64,000 nucleotides of DNA from assembly GCA_021292105.1 (NCBI GenBank), contig CM037861.1, positions 35,122,172-35,186,171 on the forward strand. Reading direction: 5' to 3'. Position 1 is the first letter of the stretch. Each line of letters opens with the position of its first letter. Made by a program: the position numbers and the translations under genes. The notes beneath the pieces are model-generated. The model worked only from the letters and a program-made list of their open reading frames with translations, did no database searches and was not told the DNA's origin. Of this stretch, positions 43,315 to 56,143 are shown piece by piece. Source of the stretch: Anadara kagoshimensis (lineage: Eukaryota > Mollusca > Bivalvia > Arcoida > Arcidae).

Positions 43315-44128
43315 CACATCCAGACGTTAATCAACGTCGTTTACCTCTGGGTACAGCTTAATTCACACATAGACGTCAATCAAGGTAATTTTACCTCTAG
43401 ATACATCACACATAGACGTCAATCAAGGTAATTTTACCTCTAGATACAACTTAATTCACACATAGACGTCAATCAAGGTAATTTACCTCTAGATACATCA
43501 CACATAGACGCCAATCAAGGTAATTTTACCTCTGGGTACAGCTTAATTCACACATAGACGTCAATCAAGGAAATTTTACCTCTAGATAAATCACACATAG
43601 ACGTCAATCAAGGTCATTTTACCTCTGGATACAGCTTAATTCACACAAAGACGTCAATCAAGGTCATTTTACCTCTAGATACATCACACATAGACGCCAA
43701 TCAAGGTCATTTTACCTCTGGATACAGCTTTATTCACCCATAGACGCCAATCAAGTTAATTTTACCTCTGGATTTAGCTCAATTCACACATAGACGCCAA
43801 TCAAGGAAATTTTACCTCTGGATACAGCTTAATTCACACATAGACTTCAATCAAGGTCATTTTAACTCTAGATACATCACACATAGACGTCAATCAAGGT
43901 ACTTTTACCTCTGGATACAGCTTAATTCACACATAGACGTCAATCAAGGTAATTGTACCTCTAGATACAGCTTAATTCACACATAGACGTCAATCAAGGA
44001 AATTTTACCTCTGGATACAGCTTAATTCACACAAAGACGTCAATCAAGGTCATTTTACCTTTGGATACAGCTTAATTCAGACATAGACGTCAATCAAGGT
44101 AATTTTACCTCTGGATACATCACACATA
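43315..44128. repeat. 42-50-bp satellite, left part
   Basis: Units such as ttcacacatagacgtcaatc, aaggtaattttacctctgga, tacagcttaa (50 bp), alternating with a 42-43-bp form lacking agcttaattc. It starts weakly at about 43300 (accactggatacagtttaat). It lies in intron 7 and is split by the mariner element at a TA in cacacatagacg. Confidence 0.95.
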
Positions 44129-45413
44129 GGATGGGAGGTCAAAAAGTTCATAGAACGGAGTATATATTGCCGCAACAAACCATACATGTTATTATTATTT
44201 TTCAATATAGTCCCCATTTACCCCAATGCACTTAGGCCACTTTTCTTTCAGGCTGTCTATACCTTTGAAATAGAAGTCTTCGGTTTCGTCCTGAAACCAA
44301 GCCTTAAGTACATCATCATCAGGAAATCTGATTCCCCGTAAATGGGATTTAAAATTTCTAAATAGGAAATAATCACTGGGTGCCAAATGGGGACTGTAGG
44401 GTAGGCGATTAAGGTGTTTGAACTTGCATTCACGAATCGCTGCTTGTGCAATCCTTGACTTGTGCACAGGAGCATTGTCATGAAGAAGCAATAACCCATC
44501 GGCTCAACTTTCCCCTCCTTTTTAATTTAATAGCAGCTTTCAGCGGCTTCATTAGATCAGCATAGTAAGCCCCAGTGATAGAGATTCCAGCAGGTTTATA
44601 ATTGATTAACAGAACACCCTTAGAATCCCAAAACTCAGTGGCCATGACTTTGCCAGCTGATGGTTGGGTTTTGAATTTCTTTGGTGGGGGTGAGCCAGGG
44701 TGCTTCCATTACATGGACTCTTTTTTGGTTTCTGGCTCCCAATGATGAGTCCATGTTTCATCACCAGTTACTCAACGTAAATGGAAGCTCTCCGGGTTAT
44801 CATTATAAATGCCAAGAAGCTCCCGACTTGATTGGAGTCTTTGGAAGCGATCCTGCATATTAAGGTTTCTGAGGACCCATCTTGCGGAGACTTTTGACGT
44901 CCCAAGATGCTCGTGGATAACCGTGTATACACTTCCATGTGAAATGTCACACTCCCTAGCTATGTCATCAATCCTAATTCGACAATCATTTATGATGACG
45001 GTCTCCAAAGACGTGACAATTTCCTTTGTGATGGCATCAGCTGGCCGTCCTGACCATGGGTCATCCTTCAGTAAGGTGCGCCCACGTTTAAATTCAGCTG
45101 ACCATTTTGCCACTGTGGAATAGGCAGGACCACTGTCACCGTACAACTCGGCCATTCGCCGGTGAATTTCTTTGGCATTTGATCCCTCTACTGTGAGGAA
45201 CTTTATTACTGCCCTAAACTCAACATTTTCATTTTCCATCATTGCTTGATGGTCACCAACATTGAATGCTTTTGAGAATTACACAAATATGTTGTGACAA
45301 ATAAACTTGATATGTTTGAAATGGCGGAATGTTGTGTTGTTTACATAAGTAAAGAAAATGTGTGTTACGCTTGGCTGAATATTCTGTTCTATGAAATTTC
45401 TGACTTCCCCTCG
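44129..45413 (-). mobile_element. mariner transposon, full length, inactive
   Basis: 1285 bp with TA duplicated on each side (44127-44128 and 45414-45415). The left end (gatgggaggtcaaaaagttc then atagaacggagtat) and the reverse complement of the right end (gaggggaagtcagaaatttc then atagaacagaatat) are imperfect inverted repeats of about 30 bp. It carries one transposase gene on the - strand. The site is inside a tandem repeat (cacaca-TA-gacgtcaatc), so the insertion point is exactly defined. Confidence 0.95.
44195..45242 (-). pseudogene. mariner transposase, broken (DD34D)
   Basis: Starts MMENENVEFRAVIKFLTVEG at 45242 with paired helix-turn-helix segments (NAKEIHRRMAELYG; RIRIDDIARECDISHGSVYT). 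The catalytic part has TGDETW (first Asp), LLHDNAPVHKS (second Asp) and YSPHLAPSDYFLF (third Asp, 34 residues later), the DD34D pattern of mariner. Three lesions are visible: a TGA at about 44769 just before V-T-G-D-E-T-W, a TAA at 44709-44711 in the K-E-S-M-*-W-K-H-P segment, and a frameshift near 44490-44510. About 340 residues if intact, the usual mariner size. Confidence 0.92.
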
Positions 45414-48400
45414 TAGACGTCAATCAAGGTAATTTTACCTCTGGATACAGCTTAATTCAAACATAGACGTCAATCAAGACCATCTTACCTCTGAATACAC
45501 ACACATAGACATCACTCAAGGTCATTTTAACTCTAGATACAGCTTAATTCAAACATAGACGTCAATCAAGACCATCTTACCTCTGAATACACACACATAG
45601 ACATCACTCAAGGTCATTTTAACTCTAGATACAGCTTAATTCAAACATAGACGTCAATCAAGACCATCTTACCTCTGAATACACACACATAGACATCACT
45701 CAAGGTCATTTTAACTCTAGATACAGCTTAATTCACACATAGACGTCAATCAATGTCATCTTACCTCTGAATACACACACATAGACGTCAATCAAGGTCA
45801 TTTTACCTCTGGATACAGCTTAATTCACACATAGACGTCAATCAATGTCATCTTACCACTGAATACACGCACATAGACGTCAATCAAGGTCATCTTACCT
45901 CTGAATACACACAAATAAAGGTCAATCAAGGTCATCTTACCTCTGAATACACACACATAGACGTCAATCAAGGTCATCTTACCTCTGAATACACACACAT
46001 AGACGTCAATGAAGGTTATCTTACCTCTGAATACACACACATAGACGTCAATCAAGGTCATCTTAACTCTGGATACACACACATAGACATCAGTCAAGGT
46101 CATTTTTCCTAGATACATCACATATAGACGTCAATCAAGGTCATCCTACCTCTGAATACACGCACATAGACGTCAATCAAGGTCATCTTACCTCTGAATA
46201 CACACACATAGACGTCAATCAAGGTAATTTTTTCTAGATACATCACACATAGACGTCAATCAAGGTCATTTTACCTGGGAATACAGCTTAATTCACACAT
46301 AGACGTCAAACAAGGTAATTTTTCCTCTAGATACACACATATAAACGTCAATCAAGGTCATTTTAGCTCTGCATACACACACATAGACGTAATTCAACGT
46401 CATCTTACCTCTGAATACACACACATAGACGTAATTCAAAGTCATCTTACCTCTGAATACAGCTTAATTCACACATAGACGTCAATCAAGGTCATTTAAC
46501 TCTAGATACATCACACATAGACGTGAATCAAGGTCATCTTACCTCTGGATACAGGTTAATTCACACATAGACGTCAATCAAGGTCATTTTAGCTCTGGAT
46601 ACATCACATATAGACGTCAATCAAGGTCATCTTGCCTCTCAATACAGCTCAATCCACACATAGACGTCAATCAAGGTCATTTTACCTCTGGATACATCAC
46701 ACATAGACGTCAATCAAGGTCATTTTACATCTGGATACAGCTTAATTCACACATAGACGTCAAACAAAGAAATGTTACGTCTGGATACAGCTTAATTCAG
46801 ACTTAGACGTGAATCAAGGTAATTTTACGTCTGGATACAGATTAATTCACACATAGACGTGAATCAAGGTCATTTTACCTCTGGATACAGCTCAATTTAC
46901 ACACAGACGTGAATCAAGGTCATTTTACCTCTGGATACAGCTAAATTCACACATAAACCTCAATCAAAGTAATTTTTCCTTTAGATACACACATAGAGAC
47001 GTCAATTAACGTCATTTTACCTCTGAATATACACACATAGACGTAATTCAAGGTCATCTTACCTCTAAATACACACACATAGACATCAATCAAGATCTGA
47101 ATACAGCTTAATTCACACATAGACGTCAATCAAGGTCATTTTAACTCTAAATACATCAAACATAAACGTCATTCAAGGTCATTTTACCTCTGGATACATC
47201 ACACATAGACGTCAATCAAGGTCATCTTGCCTCTGAATACAGCTCAATTCACCATTAGACGTCAATCAAGGTCATTTTACCTCTGAATACATCACAGATG
47301 GACGTCAATCAAGGTCATTTTACATTTGGATACAGCTTAATTCAAACATAGACGTCAATCAAGGTAATTTTACCTCTGGATACAGTTTAATTCAGATATA
47401 GACGTCAATCAAGGTCATTTTCCCCCTGGATACATCACACATAGACGTCAATCAAGGTCATTTGACGTCTGGATACAGCTTAATTCACACATAGACGTCA
47501 ATCAGAGTAATTTTACATCTGGATACAGCTTAATTCAGACATAGACGTCAATCAAGGCCATTTTACCCCTGGATACATCACACATAGACGTCAATCAAGG
47601 TCATTTTACCCCTGGATACATCACACATAGACGTCAATCAAGGTCATTTTACCCCTGGATACATCACACATAGACGTCAATCAAGGTCATTTTACCCCTG
47701 GATACATCACACATAGACGTCAATTAAGGTCATTTTTCCTCTGGATACAGCTTAAATCACACATAGACGTCAATCAAGGCCATTTTACCCCTGGATACAT
47801 CACACATAGACGTCAATCAAGGTCATTTTACGTCTGGATACAGCTAATTTAGACATAGACGTGAATTAAGGTAATTTTACATCTGGATACAGCTTAATTC
47901 ACACATAGACCTCAATCAAGGTAATTTTACCTCTGGTAACAGCTTAATTCACACATAGACGTCAATCAAGGTCATTTTACCCCTGGATACATCACACATA
48001 GACGTCAATCGAGGTCATTTTACGTCTGGATACAGCTAATTCAGACATAGACGTCAATCCAGGTCATTTCACCTCTAGATACAGCTTAATTCACACATAG
48101 ACGTCAATCAAGGTCATTTTACCCCTGGATACATCACACATAGACGTGAATCGAGGTCATTTTACGTCTGGATACAGCTAATTCAGACATAGACGTTAAT
48201 CCAGGTCATTTCACCTCTAGATACAGCTTAATTCATACATAGACGTGAATCAAGAAAATGTTACGTCTGGATACAGGTTAATTTTACACATAGACGTCAA
48301 TCAAGGTCATTTTACATCTAGATACAGTTTAATTCAGACATAGACGTCAATCAAGGTCATTTTACCCCTGGACACATCACACATAGACGTCAATCAAGGT

Positions 48401-51400
48401 CATTTTAACTCTAAATACATCAAACATAAACGTCATTCAAGGTCATTTTACCTCTGGATACATCACACATAGACGTCAATCAAGGTCATCTTGCCTCTGA
48501 ATACAGCTCAATTCACCATTAGACGTCAATCAAGGTCATTTTACCTCTGAATACATCACAGATGGACGTCAATCAAGGTCATTTTACATTTGGATACAGC
48601 TTAATTCAAACAAAGACGTCAATCAAGGTAATTTTACCTCTGGATACAGTTTAATTCAGATATAGACGTCAATCAAGGTCATTTTACCCCTGGATACATC
48701 ACACATAGACGTCAATCAAGGTCATTTTACGTCTGGATACAGCTAATTCAGACATAGACGTCAATCCAGGTCATTTCACCTCTAGATACAGCTTAATTCA
48801 CACATAGACGTCAATCAAGGTCATTTTACCCCTGGATACATCACACATAGACGTCAATCAAGGTCATTTTACGTCTGGATACAGCTTAATTCGCACATAG
48901 ACGTCAATTAAGGTCATTTTACCTCTGGATACAGCTTAATTCGCACATAGACGTCAATCAAGGTCATTTTCCCCCTGGATACATCATACACAGACGTCAA
49001 TCAAGGTCATTTGACGTCTGGATACAGCTTAATTCAGACATAGACGTCAATCAGAGTAATTTTACATCTGGATACAGCTTAATTCAGACATAGACGTCAA
49101 TCAAGGCCATTTTACCCCTGGATACATCACACATAGACGTCAATCAAGGTCATTTTACCCCTGGATACATCACACATAGACGTCAATCAAGGTCATTTTA
49201 CCCCTGGATACATCACACATAGACGTCAATCAAGGTCATTTTACCCCTGGATACATCACACATAGACGTCAATTAAGGTCATTTTTCCTCTGGATACAGC
49301 TTAAATCACACATAGACGTCAATCAAGGCCATTTTACCCCTGGATACATCACACATAGACGTCAATCAAGGTCATTTTACGTCTGGATACAGCTAATTTA
49401 GACATAGACGTGAATTAAGGTAATTTTACATCTGGATACAGCTTAATTCACACATAGACCTCAATCAAGGTAATTTTACCTCTGGATACAGCTTAATTCA
49501 CACATAGACGTCAATCAAGGTCATTTTACCCCTGGATACATCACACATAGACGTCAATCGAGGTCATTTTACGTCTGGATACAGCTAATTCAGACATAGA
49601 CGTCAATCCAGGTCATTTCACCTCTAGATACAGCTTAATTCACACATAGACGTCAATCAAGGTCATTTTACCCCTGGATACATCACACATAGACGTGAAT
49701 CGAGGTCATTTTACGTCTGGATACAGCTAATTCAGACATAGACGTTAATCCAGGTCATTTCACCTCTAGATACAGCTTAATTCATACATAGACGTGAATC
49801 AAGAAAATGTTACGTCTGGATACAGGTTAATTTTACACATAGACGTCAATCAAGGTCATTTTACATCTTAATTTAATTCAGACATAGACGTCAATCAAGG
49901 TCATTTTACCCCTGGACACATCACACATAGACGTCAATCAAGGTCATTTTAACTCTAAATACATCAAACATAAACGTCATTCAAGGTCATTTTACCTCTG
50001 GATACATCACACATAGACGTCAATCAAGGTCATCTTGCCTCTGAATACAGCTCAATTCACCATTAGACGTCAATCAAGGTCATTTTACCTCTGAATACAT
50101 CACAGATGGACGTCAATCAAGGTCATTTTACATTTGGATACAGCTTAATTCAAACATAGACGTCAATCAAGGTAATTTTACCTCTGGATACAGTTTAATT
50201 CAGATATAGACGTCAATCAAGGTCATTTTACCCCTGGATACATCACACATAGACGTCAATCAAGGTCATTTTACGTCTGGATACAGCTTAATTCACACAT
50301 AGACGTCAAATAAGGTCATTTAACGTCTAGATACAGCTTAATACACACATAGACGTCAATCAAGGTCATTTTCCCCCTGGATACATCATACACAGACGTC
50401 AATCAAGGTCATTTGACGTCTGGATACAGCTTAATTCAGACATAGACGTCAATCAGAGTAATTTTACATCTGGATACAGCTTAATTCAGACATAGACGTC
50501 AATCAAGGCCATTTTACCCCTGGATACATCACACATAGACGTCAATCAAGGTCATTTTACCCCTGGATACATCACACATAGACGTCAATCAAGGTCATTT
50601 TACCCCTGGATACATCACACATAGACGTCAATCAAGGTCATTTTACCCCTGGATACATCACACATAGACGTCAATTAAGGTCATTTTTCCTCTGGATACA
50701 GCTTAAATCACACATAGACGTCAATCAAGGCCATTTTACCCCTGGATACATCACACATAGACGTCAATCAAGGTCATTTTACGTCTGGATACAGCTAATT
50801 TAGACATAGACGTGAATTAAGGTAATTTTACATCTGGATACAGCTTAATTCACACATAGACCTCAATCAAGGTAATTTTACCTCTGGATACAGCTTAATT
50901 CACACATAGACGTCAATCAAGGTCATTTTACCCTGGATACATCACACATAGACGTCAATCGAGGTCATTTTACGTCTGGATACAGCTAATTCAGACATAG
51001 ACGTCAATCCAGGTCATTTCACCTCTAGATACAGCTTAATTCACACATAGACGTCAATCAAGGTCATTTTACCCCTGGATACATCACACATAGACGTGAA
51101 TCGAGGTCATTTTACGTCTGGATACAGCTAATTCAGACATAGACGTTAATCCAGGTCATTTCACCTCTAGATACAGCTTAATTCATACATAGACGTGAAT
51201 CAAGAAAATGTTACGTCTGGATACAAGTTAATTTTACACATAGACGTCAATCAAGGTCATTTTACATCTAGATACAGTTTAATTCAGACATAGACGTCAA
51301 TCAAGGTCATTTTACCCCTGGACACATCACACATAGACGTCAATCAAGGTCATTTTACGTCTGGATACAGCTTAATTCACGCATAGACGTCAATCAAGGT

Positions 51401-53100
51401 CATTTCTTGCCTCCGAATACAGCTCAATTCACCATTAGACGTCAATCAAGGTCATTTTACATCTAGATACAGTTTAATTCAGACATAGACGTCAATCAAG
51501 GTCATTTTACCCCTGGACACATCACACATAGACGTCAATCAAGGTCATTTTACGCCTGGATACAGCTTAATTCACGCATAGACGTCAATCAAGGTCATTT
51601 TACCTCTGAATACATCACACATAGACGTCAATCAAGGTCATTTTACATCTGGATACAGCTTAATTCACACATAGACGTCAATCAAGGTCATTTTATCTCT
51701 GCATACAGCTTAATTCAGACATAGACGTCAATCAAGGTCATTTTATCTCTGGATACATCACACATAGACGTCAATCAAGGTCATTTTACATCTAGATACA
51801 GCTTAGTTGACACATATACGTCAATCAAGGTAATTTTACCTCTGGATACAGTTTAATTCAGACATAGACGTCAATCAAGTTCATTTTATGCCTGGACACA
51901 TCACACATAGACGTCAATCAAGGTCATTTTACGTCTGGATACAGCTTAATTCAGACATAGACGTGAATTAAGGTAATTTTACATCTGGATACAGCTTAAT
52001 TCACACATAGACCTCAATCAAGGTAATTTTACCTCTGGATACAGCTTAATTCACACATAGACGTCAATCAAGGCCATTTTACCCCTGGATACATCACACA
52101 TAGACGTCAATCAAGGTCATTTTACGTCTGGATACAGCTAATTGAGACATACACGTGAATCCAGGTCATTTCACCTCTAGATACAGCTTAATTCACACAT
52201 AGACGTCAATCAAGGCCATTTTACCCCTGGATACATCACACATAGACGTCAATCAAGGTCATTTTACGTCTGGATACAGCTAATTCAGACATAGACGTGA
52301 ATCAAGGTCATTTTAAATCTGGATACAGCTTAATTCCACATAGACGTGAATCAAGGTCATTTTACATCTGGATACAGCTTAATTCACACATAGACGTGAA
52401 TCAAGGTAATTTTACATCTGGATACAGCTCAATTTACACATAGACGTGAATCAAGGAAATTTTAACTCTGGATACAGCTTAATTCATACATAGACGTGAA
52501 TCAAGGTAATTTTACATCTGGATACAGCTTAATTCACACATAGACGTGAATCAAGGTAATTTTACATCTGGATACAGCTTAATTCACACATAGACGTCAA
52601 TCAAGGTCATTTTACATCTGGATACAGCTTAATTCACACATAGACGTGAATCAAGGAAATTTTAACTCTGGATACAGCTTAATTCATACATAGACGTGAA
52701 TCAAGGTAATTTTACCTCTAGATACAGCTTTTCAGACGTGAATCAAGACCATCTTACCTTTGAATACACACACATAGAGGTCAATCAAGGTCATCTTACC
52801 TCTGAATACACACACATAGACGTCAATAAAGGTCATCTTACCTCTGAATACACACACATAGACGTCAATGAAGGTCATCTTACTTCTGAAAACACACACA
52901 TAGACGCCAATCAAGGTCATCTTACCTCTGAATACACACACATAGACGTCAATCAAGGTCATCCTACCTCTGAATACACACACATAGACGTCAATCAAGG
53001 TAATTTTACATCTGGATACAGCTTAATTCAGACATAGACGTCAATCAAGGAAATTTTAACTCTGGATACAGCTTAATTCACACACAGACATCAATCAAAA
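45414..53100. repeat. 42-50-bp satellite, main part
   Basis: Same array as 43315-44128, about 7.7 kb here and well over 150 units. Most units contain tagacgtcaatcaaggtcat, then ttacctctggatac (or ttacccctggatac), then agcttaattc or only atcacac. Units of 42 bp (14 codons) in the 45825-46121 and 52696-53037 regions make open frames on either strand; these are not genes. Unit type changes along the array: aatacacacac-rich around 45.4-46.5 and 52.7-53.0 kb, and ccctggatacatcac-rich at 47.4-51.6 kb. Confidence 0.95.
47100..51350. repeat. Higher-order repeats of about 1.4-1.55 kb in the satellite
   Basis: The rare variant cagctaatttagacatagac occurs at 47841, 49390 and 50792, shifts of 1549 and 1402 bases. 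Runs such as four successive ccctggatacatcacacata units and ttaactctaaatacatcaaa units recur in the same order. The 147-base difference is about three units. Confidence 0.8.
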
Positions 53101-54240
53101 TCACTTTACCTCTGTATCAGACTTAATATCCATAATAAAATAATACATTTATTACGTAAATTAAGGTCCTTTCACTTCTCAGGATAAACTTTTTTGAACA
53201 CAGAGACGTTGATCAAATGATTGCATCCTTAGATATGGCTACATGTACACAGGATTTCAAAAAAGGATTGAGCTAAATGTGCACAGAGATGTTTATCAAT
53301 GTCCTTTCACAAGTGGAAAGAACTAAATGTGCACAGAGATGTTTATCAATGTCCTTTCACAAGTGGAAAGAACTAAATGTGCACAGAGATGTTTATCAAT
53401 GTCCTTTCACAAGTGGAAAGAACTAAATGTGCACAAAGACATTATTATGGATCCTTTCATCATAGACATTAATAGGGATCCTTGCACATCTGAATATGGC
53501 ATAATATGCACACAGGCATAATTATGGGTCCTATCATCACAAAAAATAGCTCTGAATATCAACACTGACGATAACATAGGTTCTTTCACCACTGAATATG
53601 TCATAATGTACACACAGTCGTTAACAGGGGTCCTTTAACCACTGCACATGGTATAATGTGCACAGACATTAATAGGGGTCCTTGCACACCTTAACATGGT
53701 ATAATGTGCACACAGACGTTAATATGGGTCCTTTAACTCCTGAAGATTGCATAATGTGCACACAGACGAAAGTAGGGGTCATTTCACAACTGGACATGGC
53801 ATAATGTGCACAGAAACGTTAATATGGGTCCTTTCAGCACTGAACATGACATAATGTGCACAGGGGTGCTTTCACTAGTGAACCTGGCAATTTGATATTT
53901 GCACATAGACGTAAATAGAGGCCTTTTACCACTGAACATGGCATAATGTGCACATAGACGTTTACAAGGGTGCATTCACCAGTGAATCTGGCAATTTGAT
54001 ATGTGCACACAGACGTAAATAGGGCCTTTTACCACTGAACATGGCATAATGTGCACATAGACGTTAAGTGGGTGCTTTCAGCAATGAACATGACATAATG
54101 TGCACACAAACGTTAACAAGGGTGCTTTCACCAGTGAACCTGGCAATTTGATATGTGCACACAGACGTAAGTAGGGGCCTTTAACCACTGAACATGGCAT
54201 AATGTACACAGAGACATTAAAAAAAATTGCTTTCACCCCT
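53101..54240. repeat. Second degenerate array, about 50-bp units
   Basis: First, three near-identical 50-bp copies at 53280-53430 (aactaaatgtgcacagagat, gtttatcaatgtcctttcac, aagtggaaag). Then about 15 looser units with gaacatggcataatgtgcac, acagacgttaataggggtcc, tttcaccact. The layout (cacagacgtt…ggtcctttcac) suggests a diverged relative of the satellite to its left. Confidence 0.8.
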
Positions 54241-54411
54241 GTATATGGCTTTATGAGGGACGTTTATCAAATCCATTACATGTCTGGATTAGGCCCAAAT
54301 GAATGTATATAACTCCTATTGCGTCCTAAAATACTGTGGCCATCACCTTGCCAGTGTCTTGAACTCCTTTGGACTCGGGGGACCCAGGTCCTACCCACCG
54401 ACGACTTTGAG

Positions 54412-54757
54412 TTGAGTTGAGTTGAGTAATGGTGTTTAACGTCCCAGTCAAGAATATTTCACTTATATCGAGACGTCGCCAGCTATAGGCGAAGGTGCAG
54501 AAATTTTGCCTGTGCGTTGCGCTGATGGCATTATACAGCAGGGTTCTTTAGCGTACCAAGCCCACCGTGACACGGGACCTCGTTTATTTTAAGTTCCCAT
54601 CCGAAAGAACCGTGACTTTCATCTCGTAATGCCGAGTGCTTGACGAAAGAACAGTCACTACCCACTTTCAAGTCTTGGGTCAGACCCCGTCGTGGTTCGA
54701 ACCCACGACCTCCCACTTACGGAGCGAGCACTCTACCAACTGAGCTACCGCAGTGGT
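54412..54757 (-). mobile_element. Full-length tRNA-derived SINE with 14-bp target duplication
   Basis: Flanked by ccgacgactttgag at 54398-54411 and 54758-54771. On the - strand it begins ccactgcggtagctcagttg, gtagagtgctcgc (A box), then gggttcgaacc (B box), a conserved body, and ends with an (ACTCA/CAACT)n tail. The head resembles a tRNA with TAGCTCAGTTGGTAGAG. This is the intact form of the element seen truncated at 15310-15597. Non-coding, transcribed by pol III in active relatives and mobilised by a LINE (known for the class). Confidence 0.93.
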
Positions 54758-54771
54758 CCGACGACTTTGAG

Positions 54772-55272
54772 CTTTACTCTCTGGCTCATAAAAAGTCTCA
54801 TCTACAGTCACCAGACGCAAACGAAACTACGGGATCGCAAAATGCCATACAGGAATTAAACGTAAGATCACCATGATAGAAATGCATAAAATTTACATAC
54901 AACCATTTTTAGTAACTGCTTTGCCAAAATACTTACCGAGTGGTGTGATTAAGGTGTATTGTGAATGTGATTTTTTTTCGTTTTAACTTATGTTGAAAAA
55001 GAAGTAATCATGGTCATCAACGCATTTCATCGGGTTCATTAGGTATCAATCAGCTTTATAAAATAATCTTAGATGAAAATGCATGTAGCTAATTTTTCGT
55101 TGAGGCCGATGGATGATTTTATTAATTTAAGCATTACGTTTAATCATTTAAGCAATCTTGTCTGACATTCGGTGCATTGATCCCCACTAAGAAAATTGGA
55201 CGGAGTTGATGTTTATGTCTGACTAGTGTCAAAGAAACACGTGTTGTTAATTTTTTTGAATCATATTTTTAG
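54772..55272. other. End of intron 7
   Basis: No gene or repeat recognised. The acceptor before E8 is tgaatcatatttttag. The + frame at 55226-55444 is E8 with upstream intron. Confidence 0.5.
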
Positions 55273-55381
55273 CCACTATTTGTATGAGCAGAAATTGGCA
55301 AGACTTTTATGGAAAATAGAATATAAAGATCTAGTATTGGTGAACTCTGTTGATGAAATTATACCACCGTCACGCCCCAAG
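55273..55381 (+). CDS. Receptor guanylate cyclase, exon E8 (cytoplasmic linker)
   Basis: Acceptor catatttttag before 55273, donor CCCAAG|gtaaag after 55381. Enters with one base completing Arg, leaves in phase 0. It encodes HYLYEQKLARLLWKIEYKDL then VLVNSVDEIIPPSRPK. L-(L/M)-W-(K/R)-(I/V)-x-x-x-D-(L/I/V) is the segment linking the membrane helix to the kinase-homology domain in this family. Confidence 0.88.
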
Positions 55382-56143
55382 GTAAAGTATAATTTTAGAA
55401 TTACACCTGGAAAAATTAGATTTTTTCCCGCCGACAAATCTTAGTTACAGTAATGCATTTCATCCTAGCATTATTCTTGGACATTTTCAATGATAATTTT
55501 TGTACGAACCAGTTCTCTTATATCATCCATTACATATCAATCAACTTTAATACGAATGGTCAATGAAAGGTGTATTTTTACAAACAATCTAGCTCAATGA
55601 TTTTTCTATGACATATTTTACTGAGTGTTTTTCACCAAGAACATGACCATAACAGTATTGTTGAATATGTATACATGTAGCTTGACTCCCGTGTTCCTTT
55701 CATTCCCGATTTTGATTCAACACGTGGTGGGTGTAGATAGCTAAACAGGAAGTACTTACATTTCGGAGCATCCGGCCTCTTTTCCCTAATGGAAGTTCAC
55801 CTAATTTGCAAGCTTCAAAGTTTTTACTTTGCATTAGGAATTAGTTTGGACATGGATTGGTATGTTTGTTTTTGATCTCGACTATACTTAAAATATTGAC
55901 ATGGAAGTTTCACTGTTCATGTCAATGCTCTATATTATAAAACCATACTGGAATCATGGTAAAAGGTCAAGTTGATGACCTTGTTTTATTTATTTATTTT
56001 TATTTGATTAATTTGTATGAATTTGGTTTCCGGCATATTCCTACAAGAATCAACCTTCAGGCCATCTGTGTTTGTTGATCTGAAATTAAGTGCACACTCT
56101 CTAGAACAATAACAAATTGTAGTTATTTTATTCATTTTTACAG
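55382..56143. other. Intron 8, nothing recognised
   Basis: 762 bases, AT-rich, no repeat or frame supported. Ends ttcatttttacag. Confidence 0.6.

Noticed and set aside
45825-47129. 14-residue-periodic frames in the large satellite (also 52696-53037)
   Set aside because: They arise from 42-bp units and are interrupted whenever unit length changes.
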